A stretch of DNA of 7,041 bases, taken from Nitrospirota bacterium (GTDB lineage Bacteria > Nitrospirota > Thermodesulfovibrionia > UBA6902 > BMS3Bbin08). Positions 1 to 5,358 of the stretch are shown here, one piece after another (position 1 is the first letter of the stretch; the number at the start of each line of letters is the position of its first letter). The position numbers and the translations under genes were made by a program. The DNA lies in contig JACQXH010000155.1 in assembly GCA_016208845.1 (NCBI GenBank), forward strand, positions 1 to 7,041, given 5' to 3'. The notes beneath the pieces are model-generated. The model did no database searches. It was not told the origin of the DNA and saw only the letters and a program-made list of their open reading frames with translations.

Positions 1-137
1 AGGATTGTGTTTACAAGGCAAAGTGGGGAATGGCAGAACACATCAATTTATTGGAAGAACAAGGGCTGCCTGTTCCGCCCAAAAATCCAAATCCCAAAAT
101 TATTGTCCAGAACGAGAGTAAATTAGTTGCTGCTTAA
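1..137 (+). CDS. hicB: HicB-family antitoxin, C-terminal part (5' end outside window)
   Basis: This is the last 44 codons of a gene that enters from the left, read in the frame beginning at base 3 and ending in TAA at 135-137. The peptide starts DCVYKAKWGMAEHINLLEEQ, followed by a proline/asparagine-rich stretch (GLPVPPKNPNPKI) and a short tail ending KLVAA. This is the usual C-terminal half of small HicB antitoxins: a helix that packs on the partially degraded RNase H fold, then a 'PxPxP' strand. HicB proteins neutralise the HicA mRNA interferase and often repress their own operon. The 32-residue hicB fragment at 658-756 ends about where this fragment begins, and the two lengths add up to a normal HicB of 75-80 residues. 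So this is either the tail of a complete upstream hicB copy (preferred) or the other half of a split gene. The identification comes from pattern recognition of the family; no alignment was run. Confidence 0.72.
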   Translation, partial: DCVYKAKWGMAEHINLLEEQGLPVPPKNPNPKIIVQNESKLVAA

Positions 138-233
138 AATAATTCATACGTCTGCTAACCGGGCTCTAACGCTAATGCCTATTGAGGTTTTTAAATTCAA
201 GATTTCATGAAAGTATCCGAAAAATAAAGAGAT

Positions 234-422
234 ATGAACAATTTTAATATAAATAAAAAAGTAAACCCTAAAGGGTTGAAGAAAGACGAGTATGATGTAG
301 TTATCATCGGCGCGGGGATAGGAGGGCTGACTTGCGGGTGTTATCTGGCAAAAGCGGGGATGAAGGTTTTGATTGTGGAACAGCGTTATAAAGTCGGGGG
401 TAAAAAGAATTGCTTAATTTAA
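234..422 (+). pseudogene. CrtI/phytoene desaturase-like FAD oxidoreductase, N-terminal fragment
   Basis: An ATG at 234 opens 62 codons that carry only the start of a FAD/NAD(P)-binding Rossmann fold. The dinucleotide motif GAGIGG has its glycines at residues 26, 28, 30 and 31, after the hydrophobic strand DVVII. The acidic residue that contacts the ADP ribose is E49 at the end of the second strand (KVLIVE). The usual V/P-G-G motif follows (KVGG), then the frame runs into KKNCLI and a stop. Family members are about 490-500 residues, so more than 85% of the protein is missing and the remnant cannot be an enzyme. Residues 31-49 are nearly identical to the start of the larger fragment at 751-1631, but the sequence then differs (QRYKV versus KNAKP). 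That makes it a second copy or paralogue cut off at its junction with hicA. The ribosome site is weak (AAAGAGA). Confidence 0.8.
325..379 (+). repeat. 55-bp direct repeat, copy 1 (within oxidoreductase N-terminal fragment)
   Basis: Bases 325-379 match 751-805 at 53 of 55 positions (hand alignment, offset 426); the differences are G/A at 338 and A/G nearby in the GGCAAA(A/G)GCGG stretch. The repeat encodes the helix and second strand of the Rossmann fold ([19 protein letters not shown]). It marks the duplicated oxidoreductase sequence that brackets hicA and the broken hicB. Confidence 0.95.
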
Positions 423-444
423 TGCAATTGACTTGGGGAGCTAA

Positions 445-636
445 GTGAGATTCAGTGAGCTTGTGAGGTTTTTGGAGGAGGATGGATTTAAGATTGTAAA
501 AGAGAAAGGTTCCATAAGATATTATGGGATGCCTGGCTGGGAAAAGTTAATCCGTGTAGATTATCATGGTTCAAAAGAAGTTCCTACAGGGACATGTCAT
601 GCTATACTAAAAGCGGCAGGTATAAAGAAGAAATAA
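445..636 (+). CDS. hicA: HicA-family mRNA interferase toxin
   Basis: This 63-residue protein probably starts at GTG 445, which sits five bases after GGGGAG (434-439). It has the small double-stranded-RNA-binding-like fold expected of HicA: an N-terminal helix (FSELVRFLEEDGF), a strand with KGSIRYY, a second strand ending RVDYHGSKEVPTG, and a C-terminal helix TCHAILKAAGI. In the family the toxin cleaves mRNA independently of the ribosome and is blocked by HicB, and hicA commonly precedes hicB as here. The usual GSH catalytic-histidine position reads G-S-I, so the histidine in DYHG may matter instead, or the toxin may be weak; this is inference. The hicB gene 21 bases downstream is truncated, so if HicA is active it would need antitoxin from another locus, possibly the hicB whose tail opens this window. 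The frame is intact and of normal family length. Confidence 0.85.
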   Translation: MRFSELVRFLEEDGFKIVKEKGSIRYYGMPGWEKLIRVDYHGSKEVPTGTCHAILKAAGIKKK

Positions 637-657
637 TACAGAAGGGGGTTGAGAGAA

Positions 658-756
658 ATGATTGAATTAAAATATTCCTTAATAATAGAGGCTACGGAGG
701 AACCGGATTATTTTGGATTTTATTCTCCGGACTTGGAGGGTTTTTCAGGAGGCTGA
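658..756 (+). pseudogene. hicB: HicB-family antitoxin, N-terminal fragment fused to oxidoreductase DNA
   Basis: The ATG at 658 follows a GAAGGGGGTTGAG ribosome site and encodes 32 residues before TGA at 754-756. The peptide has the hallmark HicB N-terminus: strand KYSLIIEATEEPDYFGF, then YSPDLEGFSG, equivalent to the 'P-D-L-P-G' turn conserved in the family. Homology ends at the bases TTTTTCAGGA (741-750), where the sequence switches abruptly to the oxidoreductase repeat beginning GGCTGACTTG. The stop codon therefore comes from oxidoreductase DNA read out of frame. The missing second half (helix and PPKNPNP tail) looks just like the fragment at 1-137. Half a HicB fold is unlikely to neutralise HicA. 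The order hicA-hicB with a 21-base gap is the normal operon arrangement, so the damage is downstream of the hicB start only. Confidence 0.82.
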
Positions 757-805
757 CTTGCGGATGTTATCTGGCAAAGGCGGGGATGAAGGTTTTGATT
801 GTGGA
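751..805 (+). repeat. 55-bp direct repeat, copy 2 (at hicB/oxidoreductase junction)
   Basis: This is the second copy of the 55-bp repeat at 325-379 (53/55 identical). Its left edge is the exact point where hicB sequence stops. The four bases just before it (AGGA) are also found just before the equivalent point in copy 1, which is what a deletion through short microhomology would leave. Confidence 0.95.
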
Positions 806-1631
806 GAAGAATGCCAAGCCCGGAGGTTACTGCACATCGTTTAAACGCGGCGGGTTTGCTTTTGATGCGTGTGTGCATTCCTTAGGCAGTTTAAGAGAAG
901 ACGGCATACTAAGAACAATTTTGCGGGAATTGGATATTGAAAAGAGATTGGAGATAAAAAGAAACAACCCTTCGGACATTATTATCACACCGGATTTCAA
1001 AATCCACTTCTGGAATGATTTAGGTAATACCATTAAAGAATTTCAGGGCCATTTCCCTAAGGAAGCCAATAAAATTGAGGAATTTTTTAATTTTATAATT
1101 AATTGTCAAGGAATAACTTTCAGCAGGCTGGCGTCTTTGACGTTTCAATCATTGCTTGATAGATATTTCAATGACGAAAAATTGAAGGCTGTTCTGTCTC
1201 TGCTTCTGTTAGGCAATGCCGGTCTGCCTGCAAAGCAATTATCTGCAACTGTTGGGGTCTACATATATAAGGAATTTATGTTTGACGGCGGATACTATCC
1301 AGACTGCTCTATTCAGTCATTCCCGGACATTCTGGTTGCGCGGTATAAGGAATTTGGCGGAGATATTATTTTTTCCAGTACTGCAAAAAAAATAAAACTG
1401 CAAGATAATAAAGTCGAAGGGGTCGAATTGGTGAATAAGGGCTTTATTCCCTCTAAATATGTAATCTCCAACGCTGACGCAACACAAACATATACAGGAT
1501 TGATAGGAAAAGAGTTGATTGGTGAAAAAACAGCAAATAAACTTAAAAGTATGGTTCCTTCGCATTCTGCATTTATTTTGTATTTAGGGACAGACGGCCA
1601 GACTAAAAATATCCCTAAGGACTCTATGTAA
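751..1631 (+). pseudogene. CrtI/phytoene desaturase-like FAD oxidoreductase, 5'-truncated main fragment
   Basis: Homology begins at the hicB junction with [11 protein letters not shown], so the strand and GxGxxG glycines that bind FAD pyrophosphate are absent. The first ATG in frame is at 786 (reading MKVLIVEKNAKPGGYCTSF), preceded by no spaced ribosome site. From there 281 residues run without a stop. The P-G-G-Y-C-T-S-F-K-R segment, GFAFDACVHSLG and the later KKIKLQDNKVEGVEL / YVISNADATQTY pattern are typical of the phytoene desaturase and carotenoid isomerase branch of flavin amine-oxidase-like enzymes. These enzymes desaturate or isomerise polyene chains at the membrane, but the substrate here is unknown. 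The frame ends at TAA 1629-1631 after NIPKDSM. The C-terminal part continues in another frame at 1622-1963, with a segment missing between. With both ends damaged, this copy is most likely inactive. Confidence 0.83.
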
Positions 1632-1963
1632 ATAAAAAGAGATTGATAAATAACTTTATCAAAAAAATGGAGCATGTTTTTCCTGATTTATCGTCGCATA
1701 TTATTTATAAAGATGCTGCTACTCCCAACACTTTACAGAGGTGGACACTAAACTATAAAGGCGCGGCCTATGGATGGGCATGGACGCCTTCGCAGTTTGC
1801 CACGCCCTCATTTACGAATAACTCATCTATCGAAAATTTATATGTCACCGGCCACTGGACTACACTGGCGCATGGTGTGGCAGGTGTCGCATACTTGGGT
1901 AGGGATGCGGCAAAAGAAGTTCTTACTCGGGCTATAGGATATGCGGCAATATTAACTAATTAG
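1622..1963 (+). pseudogene. CrtI-like FAD oxidoreductase, C-terminal fragment in shifted frame
   Basis: This is the tail of the preceding gene in another frame (shifted relative to 786-1631), ending at TAG 1961-1963. Recognisable family sequence begins around NKKRLINNFIKKMEHVFPDL and continues through ATPNTLQRW, YKGAAYGWAWTPSQ and the closing flavin-binding motif LYVTGHWTTLAHGVAGVAYL, followed by GRDAAKEVL. That last motif is the C-terminal FAD contact of this family. A TTG at 1643 could serve as a start but has no ribosome site, so the piece is treated as part of the broken gene. In intact relatives I expect roughly 70-80 residues between the YLGTDG segment and this helix; here only about ten remain. 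That points to a deletion plus frameshift rather than a single-base slip. The size estimate is from memory of the family. Confidence 0.8.
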
Positions 1964-1984
1964 AGGCTGTTTGTAAACCTCTGA

Positions 1985-2062
1985 TTTGTCATTTCCGTGA
2001 AACGGGAATCCAGAAAATATAAACTGGATTCCGGCTTAAGGATTGCCGGAATGACAGACAAA
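1985..2062. repeat. Palindromic intergenic repeat (MITE-like), about 78 bp
   Basis: The ends are near-complementary: TTTGTCATTTCCG on the left and CGGAATGACAGACAAA on the right. An inner pair GGAATCCAG (2005-2013) and CTGGATTCC (2024-2032) flanks an AT-rich centre. The whole unit would fold into a long imperfect hairpin. Elements of this type with GTCATTCCCG/GGAATCCAG ends are dispersed in many Nitrospirota and Desulfobacterota genomes, usually between genes. The unit lies right after the broken oxidoreductase and before the AT-rich nitroreductase gene. It could help terminate or process transcripts, but it has no T-run on the + strand. Confidence 0.8.
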
Positions 2063-2114
2063 GTTAGTTTATGGACAGACGTTAATTAATGTAATAATTT
2101 GACATGGGGGATGA

Positions 2115-2732
2115 ATGGATTTACTTAAACTAATAAAAGGGCGTTATACAGTCAGAAAATATAAAAAAAGGCCGATATCCAAGAAAACAATCATGAAGAT
2201 CATTGAGGCGGGAAGATGGGCATCATCTGTACATGGATTTCAACCTTGGCGGTTTGTTGTAATAACAAACCGTTCATTAATCAATAGGATTTCCAATATC
2301 TTACTGAAAAAATCTAAAGTAATTCGATCAAGTGTAAATATGATTTTTTCTATAACAGGTAATACCATTGCCAATGCACCTGTTGTAATTCTAATTTATA
2401 ATCAAAATATTTTTAAAGATGTTTCATATAAATATAATAGGACTCTCAAAAAAGAGAGCAAAGCCTTTTCTGATGGAGAGATAGTAAGAACAGCAGAATT
2501 GGCAGAAGTTGAATCTATTTCTGCTGCAATACAAAACATGATACTTGTAGCTCATGGATTACAAATAGGAAGTTGTTGGAATACGTTGCCTTTATTGTGT
2601 GAATCGGAAATTAACAAGCTTTTAGGAAGTAATGAAAGATTAATAGCAGTTTTAACCTTAGGTTATCCTGATGAAAAGAGTAAACGTTCTCCGAGAAAAG
2701 TCACTGATAAGGTTGTGGATTTTAGATATTAG
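2115..2732 (+). CDS. Nitroreductase-family FMN-dependent oxidoreductase
   Basis: This 205-residue protein starts at ATG 2115, just after a GGGGGA ribosome site (2105-2111). The N-terminus KGRYTVRKYKKRPIS (R10, R14, Y16) is the family's opening FMN-phosphate-binding motif. The segment AGRWASSVHGFQPWRFVV (residues 32-49) matches the 'A-P-S-x-x-N-x-Q-P-W' block, with H-G replacing the more usual N. Near the C-terminus, AIQNMILVAHGLQIGSCW is the typical helix at the dimer interface and flavin site, and LTLGYPDEKSKRSPRK closes the fold with the G-Y-P motif. Such enzymes are homodimeric, cytosolic, and reduce nitro compounds, quinones or other acceptors with NAD(P)H; the substrate cannot be read from sequence. 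An insertion around residues 65-115 has lower family resemblance. Codons are strongly AT-ending, unlike the genes downstream of 3420. The gene ends 11 bases before the histidine kinase, so co-transcription is likely. Confidence 0.87.
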   Translation: MDLLKLIKGRYTVRKYKKRPISKKTIMKIIEAGRWASSVHGFQPWRFVVITNRSLINRISNILLKKSKVIRSSVNMIFSITGNTIANAPVVILIYNQNIFKDVSYKYNRTLKKESKAFSDGEIVRTAELAEVESISAAIQNMILVAHGLQIGSCWNTLPLLCESEINKLLGSNERLIAVLTLGYPDEKSKRSPRKVTDKVVDFRY

Positions 2733-2743
2733 AAAATAATCTT

Positions 2744-4891
2744 ATGCAAAACATAAATTTATTTGCATTTTCTTCTATATTGGTTTTCATTTCCACTTCC
2801 TTTATGGCTATTTTTGTCCTATCACGAGGGAAGAAGAATAAAATCAATCAACTATGGGCAGTTTTATGTATTTTTGTTTCTATTTGGGGCGTAGGCGGGT
2901 TTAAGTTTTCGACTGTAACATCTAAAGAAGATGCATTTTTTTGGTGGAGGATTGCGAGTATCGGATCAATTTTTATACCTATTCTTTATTATCAGTTTGT
3001 ATGCAACTTCCTTAATTTAAGGAAGAAGTACTTGACATTTATTCTTCTTGCTTCTTATATCCTCGGTTTTACTTTTTTGACGTTTAATCTCCTTTTTCCT
3101 GATAATTTTATTGGAGAATTAAGATTTGTATTTAACCAGATGTATTTCCCAAATTCATTCGATCAAAGAAATCCTCTATACTTCTTTTTTTATATTACCT
3201 TTTACTGGATTTTGCTTTTATATGCTTTTTTTCTGCTTATTAAGTCATATATAACGTCAAAAGGAATTCTTAGAAATCAATTGAAATATGTAATTATTGG
3301 TTCTGTCATTGGTTGGATTGGTCCTCATGGAGTCTTTTTAGTGATTTTTAACATTGCTGACATTTATCCATTTTCTAATATATTAATTGCAATCTATCCT
3401 ATTATATTTACCTATGCAATCCTTCGCTATCGCTTCATGGACATCAAACTCATCTTCAGACGAACAATGGCGTATTCTCTTTCTGCCGGGCTTCTCACAG
3501 GCATTTTTGCGATGCTCATTATTACTGCAACAAATTTATTGTCTACTTACGTGAAGTTAAGCTCTCTCAAGATCAGCGTTTTTGCGGTACTGTTTATCGC
3601 TCTTCTTTTTAACCCCCTCAGGAATAAAATCCAAAAAATCATTGACAGGGTCTTCTATAAGAAGACGTATGATTATTATGCAACTATGAAAAAGGTCAGC
3701 CATGACCTGGTCTCGATGTTTGAGCTGAAAAAGATATTCAATTATGTCGGAGAGATGCTTTACAGCACTATGAATCTGAGAAGCATTTATATCCTTGCCG
3801 CAGCTCCAAGCGGTAATTTTGAGGCGGTCTATCACATGGCATATGGCAAAGAAAAGGCAGTCGAAAAACAAGACATGGCTAAATCTACCGGCAAGGGCCT
3901 GCTTTGGATAGACAGGGACTGCTATATCATGAAAATGCTGAAGACCCCGGATGACGTTATAATCAAATATGACCTGCCTGCCACTGTTGACATTCACGGA
4001 GAGGAAGCGGTTACGAGCGTTATAAACACCATGAAGGCCTTTCAGGGAGAGGCGATAGTGCCTGTATTTGTTGATAACGCGCTTGCCTTTCTCATTATCC
4101 TCGGAGAGAAAAGGTCTGGCGATCTGTTCTCTGATGAGGACATAAGCTTTCTGAACACTATAGGCAATCAGGCGGCAATTGCGATAAAGAACGCGAACCT
4201 GTACACGGAAAAACTGAATTCTGAAAAGTTTGCTTCAATGGGTGTCATGTCCTCCACCTTTGCCCATGAGATAAGGACGCCCCTTACGTCCATTAAGACG
4301 TTTGCCCAGCTCATGCCTGAAAAATGGGAGGACGTTGAGTTCAGGGAGGTATTTTCAAAACTTGTTGTGGATGATGTGGCTCGGATAGACAGCCTTATAA
4401 AGGACCTTTTGCATTTTTCATCAGGCAAAGACCTTTCTTCCATGGAGAAAGTTAATGTAACTTCGCTTATGAATGAGGTGCTGGACCATCTGAAAAGCAA
4501 ACTTGAACTTGATAATAAGCAGATCAGGGTTGAGAAAAAATATGACGGTACAAAGGTCATAGTTCAGGGCGATGCAAAGAAGCTGACTCAGGCGTTCAGC
4601 AATATAGCTAACAACGGATGTCAGGCCATTGAAGAGCAGGGTGTGCTCGCTGTAAATATCACGCCCAACGGCGAGAATGTGAGTATATCTATCAGCGACA
4701 CCGGCAAAGGCATATCCGGAGTGGAGATCGACAAGATATTTGATCCATTCTTTACTACAAAGCCGATGGGCATCGGGCTCGGGCTTGCGATATGCAGGAA
4801 GATAGTGACAGACCACAACGGCACTATAGCAGTCACGAGCGAGATCGCACGGGGTACGACTTTTACCATATCGCTGCCGCTTATGAATTAA
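2744..4891 (+). CDS. Membrane-bound sensor histidine kinase (7TM-type sensor, GAF-like region, HisKA, HATPase_c)
   Basis: This 715-residue kinase has about nine hydrophobic segments in residues 5-292: seven in a 7TM-like sensor ending YAILRYRFMDI, then two more (about 243-266 and 273-292) before FNPLRNKIQKIIDRVFYKK. Residues about 309-490 resemble a GAF domain, ending in the connecting helix GNQAAIAIKNANLY. The H-box STFAHEIRTPLTSIK places the phospho-acceptor at H508. The ATPase domain shows the N-box with N620/N624, the G1 box D652-T-G-K-G656, the F-box F666DPFF and the G2 box GIGLGL (676-681). All catalytic residues are present, so the kinase should be active. No receiver domain or response regulator gene is visible here. 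The layout resembles PrsK-type and other 7TM-GAF kinases, but the signal is unknown. The start ATG has no clear ribosome site, so translation may be coupled to the nitroreductase gene 11 bases upstream. Third-position GC changes sharply near base 3420. Confidence 0.93.
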   Translation: MQNINLFAFSSILVFISTSFMAIFVLSRGKKNKINQLWAVLCIFVSIWGVGGFKFSTVTSKEDAFFWWRIASIGSIFIPILYYQFVCNFLNLRKKYLTFILLASYILGFTFLTFNLLFPDNFIGELRFVFNQMYFPNSFDQRNPLYFFFYITFYWILLLYAFFLLIKSYITSKGILRNQLKYVIIGSVIGWIGPHGVFLVIFNIADIYPFSNILIAIYPIIFTYAILRYRFMDIKLIFRRTMAYSLSAGLLTGIFAMLIITATNLLSTYVKLSSLKISVFAVLFIALLFNPLRNKIQKIIDRVFYKKTYDYYATMKKVSHDLVSMFELKKIFNYVGEMLYSTMNLRSIYILAAAPSGNFEAVYHMAYGKEKAVEKQDMAKSTGKGLLWIDRDCYIMKMLKTPDDVIIKYDLPATVDIHGEEAVTSVINTMKAFQGEAIVPVFVDNALAFLIILGEKRSGDLFSDEDISFLNTIGNQAAIAIKNANLYTEKLNSEKFASMGVMSSTFAHEIRTPLTSIKTFAQLMPEKWEDVEFREVFSKLVVDDVARIDSLIKDLLHFSSGKDLSSMEKVNVTSLMNEVLDHLKSKLELDNKQIRVEKKYDGTKVIVQGDAKKLTQAFSNIANNGCQAIEEQGVLAVNITPNGENVSISISDTGKGISGVEIDKIFDPFFTTKPMGIGLGLAICRKIVTDHNGTIAVTSEIARGTTFTISLPLMN

Positions 4892-4905
4892 AACATAGAG
4901 GTGGA

Positions 4906-4924
4906 TAGTCTGTAGGTGTTTAGG
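4906..4924 (+). repeat. Left arm of imperfect 19-bp inverted repeat around the four-helix-bundle gene
   Basis: The bases TAGTCTGTAGGTGTTTAGG pair with 5296-5314 on the opposite strand at 15 of 19 positions (hand count). A 10-bp direct repeat AGGTGGATAG also occurs here at 4899-4908 and 4922-4931. The arm lies between the kinase stop and the start of the four-helix-bundle gene. Confidence 0.7.
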
Positions 4925-4930
4925 TGGATA

Positions 4931-4940
4931 GGGGAGGAAG
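4931..4940 (+). promoter_or_regulatory. Ribosome binding site that sets the start at TTG 4945
   Basis: GGGGAGGAAG lies four bases before TTG 4945 and is the only strong Shine-Dalgarno sequence near the gene start. The in-frame GTG at 4924 lies upstream of it and overlaps the inverted-repeat arm, so it is a poorer candidate. Confidence 0.65.
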
Positions 4941-4944
4941 AACC

Positions 4945-5328
4945 TTGCGGGATCACACAAAGCTCAGAGCATTTGAACTGGCTGATGAAATTGCGATTCT
5001 CACCTATCGCGAAACAAGAAAATTCCCCAAAGACGAAATTTATGGATTAACTTCTCAAATGAGAAGGTCGGCTGTATCGGTTCCATCGAACATAGTGGAA
5101 GGATGTGCACGTGAAAGTCACACTGAGTTTCTTCGTTTTATTGAAATAGCGTTTGCATCTCTAAGGGAGTTGCGTTATCAGTTCGGCTTATCGAGGCGTT
5201 TAGGATACTTTGATGAAAACAGTTTTACCGGCTATGACTCAAAACTTGTAGAGACCGAAAAGGTATTGGGGTCGTTGATTCGTTCTTTGCGCAGTCCTAA
5301 CAGACTACAGACTAAACAACCTAAATAA
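4945..5328 (+). CDS. Four-helix-bundle protein (23S rRNA intervening-sequence protein family)
   Basis: From TTG 4945 the product is 127 residues; an in-frame GTG at 4924 would add seven unlikely residues (VDRGGRT). The sequence follows the family closely: an opening RDHTKLRAFELADEIAILTY helix, the FPKDEIYGLTSQMRRSAVSVPSNIVEG block, then SHTEFLRFIEIAFASLRELRYQ and a final helix. Members were first noticed as ORFs inside intervening sequences of 23S rRNA genes (Leptospira, Coxiella) and form small helical oligomers. Their biochemical role is unresolved, and most copies, like this one, lie outside rRNA. The gene is set between the kinase and rdgB and is bounded by an imperfect inverted repeat whose right arm overlaps its last codons (SPNRLQTKQPK). 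This suggests that gene and ends move or were duplicated together. The C-terminal tail is therefore probably templated by the repeat rather than conserved. Confidence 0.9.
   Translation: MRDHTKLRAFELADEIAILTYRETRKFPKDEIYGLTSQMRRSAVSVPSNIVEGCARESHTEFLRFIEIAFASLRELRYQFGLSRRLGYFDENSFTGYDSKLVETEKVLGSLIRSLRSPNRLQTKQPK
5296..5314 (+). repeat. Right arm of imperfect 19-bp inverted repeat around the four-helix-bundle gene
   Basis: CCTAACAGACTACAGACTA matches the reverse complement of 4906-4924 at 15 of 19 positions; the four mismatches are adjacent in the centre. A further related piece, GACTAAACAACCTAAATA, follows at 5310-5327 and reaches the stop codon. The internal CAGACTACAGACTA is itself a short tandem repeat. 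Confidence 0.7.
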
Positions 5329-5358
5329 CTGTGATGACCCCTCGAACCCTTTTTTAAT

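Noticed and set aside
786..1963. Reading the two oxidoreductase frames as two independent functional genes
   Set aside because: Each carries a different part of one CrtI-like fold (middle and C-terminus), neither has a proper ribosome site, and neither could bind FAD alone.
1962..1982. AGAGG...CCTCT hairpin right after the oxidoreductase fragment as a terminator
   Set aside because: Only a 5-bp stem with an 11-base loop and no T-run after it; the larger palindrome next to it is the real structure.
2072..2098. Candidate promoter TGGACA / AATAAT upstream of the nitroreductase gene
   Set aside because: Each box matches five of six, but spacing is only 15 bases in AT-rich DNA, and the start site would fall on the ribosome binding site.
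4421..4960. Long minus-strand frame (179 codons) across the kinase ATPase domain
   Set aside because: It is antisense to clearly conserved N-, G1-, F- and G2-box sequence; the predicted peptide shows no domain.
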